Shown one piece after another: positions 52,873 to 64,000 of a stretch of 64,000 nucleotides of DNA (the stretch's first letter is position 1; every line of letters starts with the position of its first letter). The stretch spans positions 19,024,213 to 19,088,212 of the forward strand of contig OZ234493.1 in the NCBI GenBank assembly GCA_965153455.1, read 5' to 3'. The notes below the pieces were generated by a model. That model saw nothing but the letters and a program-made list of their open reading frames with translations. It searched no databases and was not told the DNA's origin. The translations under genes and the position numbers were made by a program. The stretch is from Sphagnum compactum (lineage: Eukaryota > Bryophyta > Sphagnopsida > Sphagnales).

Positions 52873-53423
52873 ACCCACAATGCATCCTTCAATGGAAATA
52901 CATGTTGACGTAAGAGTCAGAAACTCCTTCATACGCTTTAACATTGCTCAATAGTCATCCAAGCCAAATGCCACAAAGATTTCCTACTTCAGTAATTGGA
53001 GTCTTTGGGCTCAAGACCTCTTCTTCATTTTCCACTGAATGAATGTCTCCCACTTAACACATAGAATAAAAACTGAGTCACCAATCAAAACAGTCAGAAT
53101 GATAGGGTGAAACAATGTTCAGTCTTTTCATCAGAAACTAATCAATACACCCACAACAGATCCTTCAATAGAAGTACATGCTGTCAGTAAGAGTCAGAAA
53201 CTCCTTCATATGCTTCAACATTGCTCAATGCTCATCCAATCCAAACAACACAAAGATTTCTACTTCAGTAATTTGGAGTCTCTGGGTGCAAGAACTCTTC
53301 TTCATTTTCAACTGAATGAATGTCTCCCACTTAACCCATGAACAAACTTAGTCACCAATCAAAACAGTCAGAATGAAAGGACGAAACCAATGTTCAGTTC
53401 TTTCATCAGGAACTAATCAATAC
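52873..53423. repeat. 276-bp tandem duplication
   Basis: 52873-53148 and 53149-53423 align end to end (both begin ACCCACAA and end AACTAATCAATAC) with scattered substitutions and small indels. It sits about 235 bases downstream of the eIF3e stop codon. If the transcript reads this far, it may include part of the eIF3e 3' UTR. Confidence 0.85.
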
Positions 53424-53657
53424 AAAAATCTCACTTCAAAGTGCTCTTCCATCTTTGTGCTTCCTAGGAAAAAATTCCCTCCTTAGGAATGACTCTACAT
53501 ACCAACAATCAATAGTGATCCAGGTGCTTCTGAAAACTTAAATTGGCAAAAGATCTAGAAAGAAAACTCACAACCTAAGAAGGGAGAAACTGAATCAAAA
53601 TTTGGCAGGTTGTGCAGATACTTCCAGCCACTATTGCTTTGTAAATCTCAAGATAAC

Positions 53658-56600
53658 TTACCGAGCAGTCAATGCCTCAGCAGCAACAGCTGTGGCTGCT
53701 ACATTGCTGGCTAAGGTGTAACTGCGGAGAGCTAACTGCTTGGACTTCTCTATGATTTGCTCATACCTGTGAAGTACCCAGAAAGTTATCAGTGTTGAGA
53801 ACCAGTCAACTATTCTGTGTCTTGACAATCATCTAGATTAGCAAAAAATTGTCATATACAGACACACATCACAGGAGACATGATATCTAGTAGAAGAAGA
53901 GTATAACTAGACATAGATCACTCATGATTTTCAAAGAGACAGCGATTCCCCTCTGGCACTACGTAGGTAACAACAAGATGGTCACAGATAACAATAGAGT
54001 ACTTACACATTAGGGTGTTGGGTACCCATGACAACCGTGCCCATTTTGGAGTCGATCTTAGCATCAAGGCGTGCATTGCGGATGAGGTTCACAATCCATC
54101 TCTCAGCATCATCATATTTCATGTTCAGTTTCTGAGACAGCATCCTGCCAAAAACAACAGCAACCCCAATCAACATTAATCCTTACAGTACATCTGCATG
54201 ACTCTTACAGTATGCTCCAAATTGGAGCAAACATGAATCAAACTAGCTGAGCTTCAGTAAGCTCTGGGTTCCTGACCATGCCCTTGTGCTAATTTGGCAT
54301 CAGCTTAATTGATGAGCAGAGAGCACATGCTCAAATTAGGATTCCAGTTCATACAGCCCAGAAAACATGTCCAAGTTTGTTGCTGGAGCAGTCTAGTGCC
54401 TTCTAGTGGAATGCTAACACTGCACATAACAAACCCCTCACACCACTGAATGCCAGAGTCATTACCCAATGTCAATGCACTGGTGTATGCGGCAGTATGT
54501 CTCAAAGATAAAAAGTCGGGCATTCTCAAGAAACTCATCACGCAATGGAATGGTCAAAAACCCATTCTCCTGAACTTGCTTCCCCAAAAAGAAATCATTC
54601 ACAATCACCTGCATATCAACCAGCCATCAACAATGCCATTAAAACAGATATGATGTTGCAAACCATGCCTTCTGAAGTTAGGGGACAAACAACCATTGAA
54701 GAAAATCGGCTGTTCTGCACTACTGATTGACCTGGACACTGAGTAGGAGCTCTTGCACTTGCCAGTAGAAGTTCAATGCCAGCAACTCATAGAATCAGAT
54801 ATAGCAAGAATCACTGTCCCTGACTCATGTGACTTTTCCTCAGATCATAGATATCACACCACATGATGTACCTGATGAGTTGTCCAAAGTTTGGACCAGT
54901 CTCATACACGATAATTTGACATTCAAAGTTGAACTCAGCAAATATAAACCTCTACAGCAAACCTATCTTGATGTATCAAAACTTTCACAAGAGTTCCAAA
55001 TTTTCAAAAAGCTGTGGTGATTGAACCCTCCAACAGAAACAGACCACTTCACCTAATTGCTTCAGGGCAATCTGACCACAATGGCCTCATTGTGCCTGGT
55101 GAAAACTTTCAAGGATCAAATCAGAAGATATGCTCATTCAAAAGTATGGTCCATCTGCAACACAACTCACAGTTAAAACAGCCGAAACCCTATAAGATCC
55201 CCAACATTTCATCAACTACTGCTAGTAGGTCTCACCTCCTCACATTCACGCAATTTCAGCTCAGCACCTTCAAAGTCATAGTTGACATATAGGCACTCCA
55301 GAAACTCTGTAATAGGGTCACTGTATGTGTAGTGCTCCTGCTGAATGACTTTGATCAAATCCTTCAGCATATTTCTCCGTCTTTTGTTCACAATTGCAGC
55401 TGTAGCCAGGTAGCGCAATAGATGGTGCGCATTTGTCTGAATAGCATTCAGATACCTGCAAAACATTGAACTACTAGTTTGTCTCATATCCCCAAAAACA
55501 AAAATCAAAGTTGCACAGAGCATATGCCTCTTTCTTCACTAGAAATATTGTCCGGTAACCTTGATATGTCAACCTTCAGAGCATACCTTTCTGAGAAGAA
55601 AAGGTCAATAATTCCATTCCTTCCATTCTCATGGTTGAAGAAAATAAACAGACTCCAGTGCATCAGCCATGTGCGTTGCTGCAACTGGTTGAGTGGGGAT
55701 GAAAAATTCTGTTACCACCCAAATTCACACATTGCAATGTCACATGTCCTTCAATGCCTACACAACAGATTTACACATCCCAATGTGACACATCCTTCAA
55801 TGTCTCCATGTCACCATATTCAAATCCTACATAACATTCAGTTCAGAATTTCAAACCTTTGAGTCAATGATCTCTTTAAGCCGGTTCAACTCTTCAACTG
55901 CCACATCCCAATTTTGCATCAGCACCTCAGCCGCAAGCTTGCCCCACAATGCACTGAAGCTGCGATCACTGTTGGTGCACAAAGTGCGATACTGATAAAG
56001 GTAGTCTGATGCACCAGAGTAGTTGCCACACTCAAACTGGAATTTTGCATAGTCATACAGTGCCTCTATTTGCTCGGTGCCAATCTGCATTATTGCATGA
56101 AGTACATAAGCTGAGTTAACATACTGCATCAAATAGAGCACAGTTTTCATGGTATAGAAGTACTGAGAATTTTCCACTTACAATCCAGATTTACATACTT
56201 ACACAGTCATGACTGCTAGCTAACTCAGAAACTGTAAGTACAAGAAATTTTCTTTCTATATTACTATTTACAATATCAGATTTGACAACATATCAGTAAC
56301 AGGACAAAAGGGCAAACCTAGCCTTAAAGAACAGAGAGAAAAGAATAAAAATAAAACGGAGCACCAGTTTGAACAATGGCAACATGAATGGTAGTGACCA
56401 ACTGCCATAACATCCCCACTGACTTCATTAGCCCCCACCGATGGGTGGAGGTCAATGTCATGCGTTAACTGACATGCTGAGTGAGTTTCTGGCAGTAACA
56501 GGAAGATACAGCTATAACACTAGCTAACTCAACAAACCTGAAAGAGAAGGAGAACATCATGTAAACCCAGGAACACAAAAAGAAAAAAACCCAAACAAGG

Positions 56601-57481
56601 AAAAAGGAAGACAAAAAGAGAGAGAAACGAGGTGGAGAACTTCTTCCACTGTACTGAGACAAGAAAACGAAGTGCACTGAAAAGTTTAGACCTGCTCACC
56701 TGATACTTGTCCCGTAGCATTTGGAGGTTGTACTGCTTGTCAGAGCGAAGCTCCTGTACTAGGGCAGGGTTCTGCAAGAAACTGATGAGAGGTGCTGCCG
56801 ATTCCTCCAATAGCTTCAATCGCCCCACTACTTCCACCCTCCTGTCCACCATCTCTGCTTACCAATTCTCGTCAGTAATGGAACCTCAAAACCACTGACC
56901 CCTATCATACAACCTTTCATCTGCCGTATTTTATAGCACTACTGCAGATGGCTTCACTGCAACCAATACACTAGTAGCCAAGGCCTCGTGACCACATTGC
57001 AAACGGCTCTGAGAATCAGATCCAGCGTGCAATAGTTAACATAGTTGCAATAGGATTTCTTGCGATTCAAATTCTAAGAAATCAAGCAGCTTCCAAGTCC
57101 TTGCAAGCAAATTTCCCTAGGCACGAAGTGACGTCCTCCAATAAAGAACTCTAAGGGTGAGGAAGAGGGAAATGAGGCTCTCTAGTGTGCAGACACGAGG
57201 CCGTCAAATGCACCAGCTGCAGAAACGTTGCAATGTAGGGTTACTGAGCTGCACAAACATAGACAGCAATTACCTTGAGGCACATCCTCCGTATGGTACA
57301 GACTTTTATGAATATCCATCGCGTAGTCCACCATATTCGTCTTCGCCAGAAGCTCTATCTTGGCTTTCAGGATCTGGTCGTCAGCGTACAACTGCTTGTC
57401 CTGCAGAAACTCAAGAAGCGGGAACACGAGATGCCTGTCGAGGTATGGCGCCACCTTTGCTGTCAAATCATACTGCGCCAT
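53658..57481 (-). CDS. TIF3E1: Translation initiation factor eIF3 subunit e (INT6), 8 exons
   Basis: Predicted 440 aa, essentially the length of plant eIF3e. It is a subunit of the eIF3 complex that binds the 40S ribosome in the cytoplasm. Exons (minus strand): 57274-57481, 56700-56854, 55857-56084, 55587-55708, 55236-55455, 54466-54608, 54007-54144, 53658-53766. All junctions are GT-AG and in phase. ATG at 57479-57481 has context GCGATGG. Residues 1-70 match the eIF3e N-terminus ([20 protein letters not shown]). It continues with [81 protein letters not shown] and [14 protein letters not shown]. The C-terminal half (about 240-400) is the PCI domain, with [20 protein letters not shown]. No frame damage is seen. 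A telo-box and site II motif lie upstream. Confidence 0.97.
56385..56650. repeat. Interspersed repeat copy inside an eIF3e intron
   Basis: Second copy of the family described at 29040-29345, in the intron between exons 2 and 3 of eIF3e. The shared order is CTGCCAT, CCCACTGA, TTCAT, GAGTTTCTG, GGAAG, TAGCTAAC and a purine-rich tract ending GTGGAGAACTTC. Confidence 0.55.
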
Positions 57482-57666
57482 CGCTCCACGAAACAAAGAA
57501 AAAAGAAAAACCGTCTCCCACAAACAACAAAAATCTGTTTACAATAGACCAGTTCTTCTCGAGCCTCTTGCAAGTTTTCGAATCAAACGACGTCCAAGAG
57601 AGACACATGCACGCGCACGAAAATTCACAAGAGAGAAAAACGAGAAAAGAGGCAACGGTTGAGGAA

Positions 57667-57710
57667 GGCCCAGATTCTTCCCATCCAAGCACAAACCCTA
57701 ACCCTAATCC
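57667..57710 (-). promoter_or_regulatory. Site II element plus telo-box upstream of eIF3e
   Basis: Plus-strand GGCCCA at 57667-57672 is a site II motif (TGGGCC on the coding strand). AAACCCTAACCCTAATCC at 57693-57710 contains the plant telo-box AAACCCTAA. They are about 190-230 bases upstream of the eIF3e ATG. This pairing is known from promoters of plant translation-apparatus genes, where telo-boxes act with TCP-bound site II motifs. Confidence 0.75.
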
Positions 57711-57729
57711 TAGCGGAGACCCAATAGTT

Positions 57730-57935
57730 TCGATTTCACACTACAGCAAACAGTTTCAGTAAAGTATCGGGTTTCACACGGTGAAATTTGCTAACTAAGA
57801 GCCACACGAGCTTTCCAGTTTCACACAACAGAAGAAAGGCGACCAAAAAGATCCTGTTTCACATAGTGGAAAATCGTAACGGAAAGCCACACGAGAGATC
57901 CAGTTTCACACTAAAGAGAAGAATCCTGTCGATGA
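57730..57935. repeat. Reiterated GTTTCACAC motif block
   Basis: GTTTCACA or TTTCACAC recurs five times between 57735 and 57915, twice with the companion AGCCACACGAG. It is a loose, decayed repeat upstream of eIF3e. It could carry regulatory sites but none is recognised. Confidence 0.5.
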
Positions 57936-58400
57936 ATGAAATAACGATGGATGAGATCAGTCCATTTGAAGATGGTATTTTCTAAAATATCACAACAACA
58001 TTTGGAAGAAAATGTATTTTCTCGAAGTTTTTTTTCACATTTTTTTGGTCTTAACTTTTGGAATTAAAAGTTAGATTTATAAAATAATAAATAAAAATTC
58101 CTTCTCCTTTTGAACAATGTTATGAACTATTAAAAATAACTACTGAAAATAGTTAGATAACTATTGAAAACACTTATTGGAAGTAGTTACTGAAATTCCC
58201 TACCAAACTTTATTTACTTTTAACAATTTTAAAAGGTCGTTGAATTTCGATTGAAACAATTAATATGACGTTCACAAATTCTTTTTCCAAATGCTATGAA
58301 ATGGACACTATACGATAACTGTTTCATTTGAATTCTTTTTTGAAAAAATTAGGAGGTCAAAGTTTTTTATTGAATTTGTTTATGAAATTATTTTACGAAT
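57936..58400. other. AT-rich intergenic, no gene seen
   Basis: Unique AT-rich DNA with no motif of note. Confidence 0.5.
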
Positions 58401-58410
58401 TATATTGAAA

Positions 58411-58438
58411 CTAGTGTGAACCCGGTGCATAATGCACC
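58411..58438 (-). mobile_element. Helitron-like 3' terminus
   Basis: On the minus strand a short hairpin (GGTGCA...TGCACC, 58424-58438) is followed after nine bases by CTAG at 58411-58414 and then T. This is the layout of a Helitron 3' end (hairpin, short spacer, CTRR, insertion before T). The element body would extend to the right. No convincing TC-type 5' end and no Rep/helicase coding sequence was found, so it would be a non-autonomous or truncated copy. Confidence 0.45.
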
Positions 58439-58459
58439 CGTCGAGCTCCCCCTCGTCCG

Positions 58460-58604
58460 GTCCTTCTCATTGCCCACTCCGGTTCTTTATCCCGTCGACC
58501 CCCCCCCTGTCCTTCGCATTTTCCACTTCGGTTCTTCACCCTGTCGACCTTTCCTGTCCTTCGCATTTTTCACTCCGATTCTTTAACTCGTTGATCCCCC
58601 CCCC
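58460..58604. repeat. Pyrimidine-rich tandem repeat, 47-49 bp, three copies
   Basis: GTCCTTCGCATT with CACTCCGGTTCTT and CCCGTCGACC recurs from 58460, 58509 and 58556, separated by C-runs of seven to nine bases. Confidence 0.75.
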
Positions 58605-58638
58605 AGTGTTGGGGCGATTCTCAAATGCTGACCCGGTT

Positions 58639-58790
58639 TTTGATTCGATTTTCGACCCGAGAACTGATTGACGCTTTTTTTTAATGTAAGAACCGGAATG
58701 AAAACCGACCTGAGGTTCTCACATGACCGAGAACCGAAAAGGTTCTCTCATAGAAATCAGATTTGGTTCTCAAAGTTCTCTGTATCATTT
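58639..58790. repeat. GGTTCTC/GAGAACC-rich patch
   Basis: GAGAACCG and GGTTCTC words recur in both orientations, including a small palindrome (GAGAACCGAAAAGGTTCTC at about 58730-58750). Significance is unknown. Confidence 0.5.
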
Positions 58791-59003
58791 ATTGGTTCCT
58801 CTTGTTTTTCTTCTCTCTTTATTACTATTTTTTTTACTGTTATTAATATTTTTCATTTATTATTGATCTCTCTTGATTGGTATTAATCTTCTCTTTATTG
58901 ACGTCCCCCCGCCCATGCTGGCCCCCCTCGTCTCGTCATCTGTCACCCGCTGCTTCACCAGGTGACCTCCTTCCCCCACGCCCCAAAACCTCCGTCACAG
59001 ACA

Positions 59004-59176
59004 CAGAGACTTAGTGAATTATATGATATGATGTACCAAACTATTTACCATATTTCATTGTTTTGATGATTTTAAAAGTCAAATCAACTCAGAGACTTAG
59101 TGAATTATATGATATGATGTACCAAACTATTTACCATATTTCATTGTTTTGATGATTTTAAAAGTCAAATCAACTC
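59004..59176. repeat. Perfect 86-bp tandem duplication
   Basis: The unit starting CAGAGACTTAGTG at 59004 is repeated without a visible difference from 59090. The identity implies a very recent event compared with every other repeat in the window, or an assembly artefact. Confidence 0.9.
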
Positions 59177-59391
59177 CCATTGGGATCAATGATACAATAG
59201 AGTTATCTCTAAAGTCAGGCAAAGACGGCACCGGAACCCCCTGTTATGGTCACATAGTGAACAAGATTTCAAAAAAACAGCAAAAAGGAAAAAATACATT
59301 GGGCTTCAAGGGGGCATGAAACTGAGTTTAGCACCAAATAAGCTGAGTTTGCCCTGACCTTTCTTTTCCTGAACACTTTCAACCAATCACA

Positions 59392-59423
59392 CGCTGCTCC
59401 TATGTGTACTGTAACTATAAAGG
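59392..59423 (+). promoter_or_regulatory. CCAAT box and TATA box pair
   Basis: CCAATCA at 59392-59398 and CTATAAAGG at 59415-59423 on the plus strand. The TATA box lies about 30 bases before the first unit of the 49-bp array, the distance expected to a transcription start. No gene follows, so a promoter from a retroelement LTR is the most natural reading. Confidence 0.5.
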
Positions 59424-59449
59424 TTCTCGAGCCTGGTGCATTTAATCCT

Positions 59450-59938
59450 GAGTCTCAGTATTCATACCCTGATTTAATAAAATTTCGCAACTTTGCGGAG
59501 TCTCAGTATTGCATACCCTGATTTAATAAAATTTCACGACTTTGCGGAGTCTCAGTATTTCATACCCTGATTTAATCAAATTTCACGACTTTGCGGAGTC
59601 TCAGTATTTCATACCCTGATTTAATCAAATTTCACGACTTTGCGGAGTCTCAGTATTGCATACCCTGATTTAATAAAATTTCACGACTTTGTGGAGTCTC
59701 AGTATTGCATACCCTGATTTAATAAAATTTCACGACTTTGCGGAGTCTCAGTATTGCATACCCTGATTTAATAAAATTTCACGACTTTGCGGAGTCTCAG
59801 TATTTCATACCCTAATTTAATCAAATTTCACGACTTTGCGGAGTCTCAGTATTTCATACTCTAATTTAATCAAATTTCACGACGTTGCGGAGTCTCAGTA
59901 TTTCATACCCTGATTTAATAAAATTTCATGACTTTGCG
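59450..59938. repeat. 49-bp tandem array, ten copies
   Basis: Units begin GAGTCTCAGTATT at 59450, 59498, 59547, 59596, 59645, 59694, 59743, 59792, 59841 and 59890, so steps are 49 except the first (48). Each ends GACTTTGCG. Seven of the ten carry AATAAA inside TTTAATAAAATTT and the others have a C in it. Divergence is low. Confidence 0.95.
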
Positions 59939-62900
59939 GACAACAGTCAGGAGGGGATGAAGCATCAAATGAGGGGTGCAACTCAGGCCCAACAAGGTGT
60001 GACTTTTACAAATAACTTTAATGAATTTAAATTTTGTTTAAGGAAGTTATGAATTTTTGAAATTTTGTGACCAAATTATATTGGTCTCGTCACCGTCAAC
60101 CAAGAAGGATATGTCTATCATTTCGATCAAGGTATTATTGCATGAGTGTGTTTTGGATGATGATTGAATTAGACATTAAACCTTTAACAAAGGGTACATA
60201 CTTGCCCTTGAAGCTAGGACTTCTTAGTAGAACCTAATCAATGGATAGTGTGCAATTTGAATGACATCGACATTGAAATTAATATTTAAGACTTAAATTT
60301 GTAGATATCTTTATCTTTTCTTTCACATTTTTTAAGGTGTTTTCAAGAAGATCACCATTTGAGGGTGTTCGAATGTGTTTAAGAACTTCTTCATTTATGT
60401 TTTTTGGAATATTAAAATATCTTTTACATAAAAAATTAAATTCTTGTCTTTAAACTCAAGTTGTGCATTGTTCTATTGACAAATTTTGTTGTAGAACTTT
60501 ATTAATTTGTTTGATCACTCCAACTATTTCTGATAATGAATAAAAATCAGATGGAGATTCATGCAAGTTTGAGTTTTTTTTTTTTTTGTTTTGTTTTTGT
60601 TGAATTTCATTTTAATAAAGTATTTTTTCAAAAGATGTTTTTTATATTTTGTCCTATGAAAGAAAGTCTGAAGATTGGTTTTGCTCGAGTATTTCTCCTA
60701 GCTTTACAAGCTTTACCATCATAAAATTAAAAGCAATGTGGGTGGATGGAATTTAAAAAAAAAATGATAACAATTAATTCGATTTTGCAATTGTAATTGA
60801 AAAACAATTGAGTGAAAATAAAATAATAGGAGCCAATTTAGGACAAGATTACATTTAATATAGAAAATATCTTGTAAAAGATGTTTAAAATCATGATTTA
60901 CAAATCAACTTTTAAATTGTTTTAATTTTTATGACCCCAAAAGATATTGCATTATAGTATGATGTAAAGTTGTAATTAAAAAAATTCTCATAAAAATGTC
61001 GTTTCAAATCAATTTAAGTATTTTAAAGAATCTATTACACAATGAAAACCATGGATTGCATTGTTTCAAAAGTGTTTTTGGGTATTCCATATTCATTATA
61101 TTCATTTCAAGTTTTGTCAAGTGTTTCCACAATATATATAAAAATATTTTTGTACAATATATTTAATTTTTTTAACATTAATTTAAATAACCACTTATTG
61201 TAATGAAAATTATGGTTACATCCCAATGTGTCTCCTTTTATCATGTTTGGACCCAATTCCATGGTTTTATATCCTTAAAATTTATACCTTAACATTAGAA
61301 TTAGTTGTAGTGATCATGTTATGTCAACAATTTATCAACCAATGTTGCATGTTTGAACATTATTTGTTATTTTTGAATTTAACAATGTTATAATCTTCAA
61401 GTTTGAACATAAAATTGTAATACATGTTAACTTTATGTTTTAGAACAAATATAAATTAAAATATTTTGTGTGCATGTGAAGTCATAAATAGACTTCCCAA
61501 ACATACAAAATATTGTCATGAAGATCACGAGATTATTTGCATCAATTTAATCTAAAGTAAACCCATCCATAGGTTGATAGTATTCCTTGAAAAAGGGCCT
61601 ATGACAAGGTGATATCCAAGTTTGGCCCCACATTTTAGGAATGCCTCCCATAGATAGATTTTTCCCCGTTGTAAAATATGATGTGAACATTATCATTGAA
61701 CCTAAACATACCTAAATGGCAAGGCATAAGAAGGTGAAGGATCTATGCCTACTCCTTGAAAGTAGGAAGGATTTGATTATTGAAACTAGGCTTAATATCC
61801 TTGCCTTCTCTACATTAGTCATAATGTTGCTACTTTTTTCTCTAAAAAGGTTATTCATGAATATAAGTTGCCCTTTAAATGCATTAGAAAATTTCTTTAA
61901 GTGTTTTAAGTCTCATGAAATTCATTGTTAGGATTGATTGATGTTGATTATTGAAATTGTGATTGTAAGATATATAGATCATGGGCAACATTTTTTTGTG
62001 GCAAAGTTTCACCATTTGGCAATAAATAAAAGGGGGGTGTGATTCATACAAAGGATTTTTTCGGGAAAAAAAAGCCCAAAATCATCATAATTGAAGGAAA
62101 AAATCTCAGATTTAGACTATGGCTTCTAGTATGTTGCCAAAATATACTAAGGTTCCAAATATGTTTTATTTTCTTCTCTGACCTATAGCCAAATTTGGCT
62201 AAGTCTTTTCATTAGTATAATTGTTGGTTTTTTTTACTAACAAATTTAGTAAAAAATTCTAGTTTGGACATGCGTTAAAAAGACCACTTTGTCATTTTGG
62301 ATAAGTCAATTTCGACATGTTCATTATGACTAAGGTGGTCTTTTTTTCCAAGTAAATATAAACAATTTGATTGGTCATTTTGATACGCAAATAATGGACC
62401 ATTTGACAAGTCAAATTTTTGCCCATATTTTATTTATATTTTAAAAATTATTATCAAAAATAATATTTTTGTAATACATAGGTAGGTAGGTCATAAAAAG
62501 ATAGGTAGGTAGGTCTTACCCTACATTACTTTTCCTACTTGACCTATTTTAACCTAACCTAGTATATCCTATTAACTTATTTAGCTTACCCTACTTACCT
62601 TAGCCCCTTAAACATGTATATAAGTTATAATGTTAGGAATTGAACCTTTGACCTCCCCAATGATAAACCAAGTTTTTAACCAATGGGCCAAACCATCAAA
62701 AGGAATTAAATTCTTGTCAAAAAAATTATTTCACATGTTTATTTTGACACATCATTACAAAACTATGAGGTACAAAGATATATAGGCTGTAGGAAGTAGG
62801 TGGGTGGGTGGGTATTTAAGTATGTAAGTAGGTAGGTAGGTAGGTTGTAAAATTGTAGGTGGGAATTAGGAGGTAGGTATGTAATAGGCATAAGATGTCC

Positions 62901-64000
62901 CATTGAACTAAAGAACATTGGTCATTTTGACTAATGATGTTAATTTCTTATTTTCAATTTGACTAAATGTCCCAATTGATTAAAACTCATTAGCCATTTT
63001 GACATCAGGTCAATCACTTTTGTCTCAAAAGCAACTTGACTTGATGTTATTAATCAAATAAATCATTCTAGTCAAGATGATTGTTAAAAAATACATGTTT
63101 CAGGCTTTTAATCAAAATGGACATGTCATTAATAAAAACAGATCAGTTAGTGAACTTGAATTATTTGAAAAACTAAGAATTTTAGTAGTGTCTTGTGGAT
63201 GATTGTTAATCCACCTACCTCATGGAAATTAAAACCTTGGTCATGGGTACAATGTTGTTAATTTGCAATTATGTTTAAACCTTGTGTTAAGAACAATTCC
63301 ACCCATACTTGTGTTTGCATTAGTACATAATGAGTTCAAATCCACTCATGAATTCATTAAGTTTTGTAATGAATTAGGTGAATTTAATTTCCTAATGAAT
63401 TTCTAGTGAATTTGTCAATTGTTTAGTGATTGGTGATAGGTTGATATGGACAAGTAAATTCACTAACATCTAAACAACTAGGAATTTTTGAATATCTTAA
63501 TTATTTAATCTAGATTATTCAACATTAATTATTTAATCCAAATTTTTCAATATTAATTATTAATCGATTATATAATATTAATTATATAATGCAGATTATT
63601 TAATATTTTATTTCATTCTAATTAATTATTTTGGTTTTTATTGGATTATTGGATTATTTGGTTTTTTAAAAAAAAATAAAGTTTCAAGAAGATTCAAACC
63701 TACCTATTTAAGGAGAAAACTAACACCTACTTGCTTGTGTAGGTAGGCAAATAGGTAGGAAAGGAAAAATGTAGATGGAATGAATAGCCAAAAAAATATT
63801 TCAATTACTTTGTAATTTCCATTTAAGGTCAAACAATTTTTCACTCATTCCAAATTGGCATATGCATTTCAATGTGACAAGTCAAGGCAAAACATGTTGT
63901 TTATATAAATTGTGAAATAAAATTCAAAGACAAAACATATGGGTTAAACCTTTAGTTGCACTTGAGTTTTAAATTGAGATGCAATTAAACCTTTACCAAA
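59939..64000. other. AT-rich intergenic DNA, no gene seen
   Basis: AT-rich sequence with the dispersed-repeat copy at 62007-62215 and TAGG microsatellites at about 62480-62520, 62800-62860 and 63740. Open frames (60536-60724 and 61716-61931, plus) show no recognisable domain. Confidence 0.5.
62007..62215. repeat. Dispersed repeat copy B
   Basis: Partner of the copy at 41822-42055, same orientation, sharing TTTCACCATTTGGCAA, AAAGGGG, TAGACTATGGCTTCTAG-like, GCCAAAATATA and ATAGCCAAATTTGGCTAA-like blocks in order. Confidence 0.7.

Overview
This window is nuclear DNA from a plant (streptophyte). The evidence is three recognisable plant housekeeping genes with canonical GT-AG introns, plant-type telomere-box and site II promoter motifs, a decayed Ty1/copia retrotransposon primed by initiator tRNA-Met, and long AT-rich, minisatellite-laden intergenic DNA. 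Species cannot be fixed from the sequence. Many short exons, introns mostly of about 100 bases to 1.4 kb, and abundant CCTA/TAGG-type simple repeats would fit a non-seed plant, but that is only an impression. Layout: 1-26 kb is almost gene-free. It holds several degenerate tandem-repeat arrays (0.4-0.7, 2.0-3.4, 3.6-4.0, 5.1-5.7 and 11.1-11.45 kb), long AT-rich DNA with no convincing gene, and a mosaic stretch at 21.0-23.8 kb with strong hairpins, an unassigned exon-like ORF and a diverged inverted copy of a piece of the symplekin gene. 26.9-40.5 kb is a complete 27-exon symplekin/Pta1 (ESP4-like) gene on the minus strand, with a predicted protein of 1344 aa. A 54-bp minisatellite lies directly upstream of it. 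42.6-46.6 kb is a broken minus-strand copia element whose reverse transcriptase is split by an AT-rich insertion. 48.1-49.5 kb is an intronless ADA1/Hfi1-type SAGA adaptor gene (465 aa). 53.7-57.5 kb is an 8-exon eIF3e gene (440 aa) with a telo-box and a site II element upstream. 58.4-64 kb returns to repeats: a Helitron-like 3' end, an 86-bp perfect duplication, and a ten-copy 49-bp array placed just downstream of a CCAAT/TATA pair. AT-rich DNA follows to the end. The three genes lie on the same strand and act in successive steps of gene expression: SAGA-dependent transcription (ADA1), mRNA 3'-end processing (symplekin) and translation initiation (eIF3e). They are kilobases apart, each has its own upstream region, and nothing suggests co-transcription. 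No RNA genes, CRISPR arrays or bacterial-style features were seen. The most unusual items are the CpG-decayed symplekin fragment, the 49-bp array that looks like an amplified LTR R region, and the long hairpins at 21.4 and 23.7 kb.
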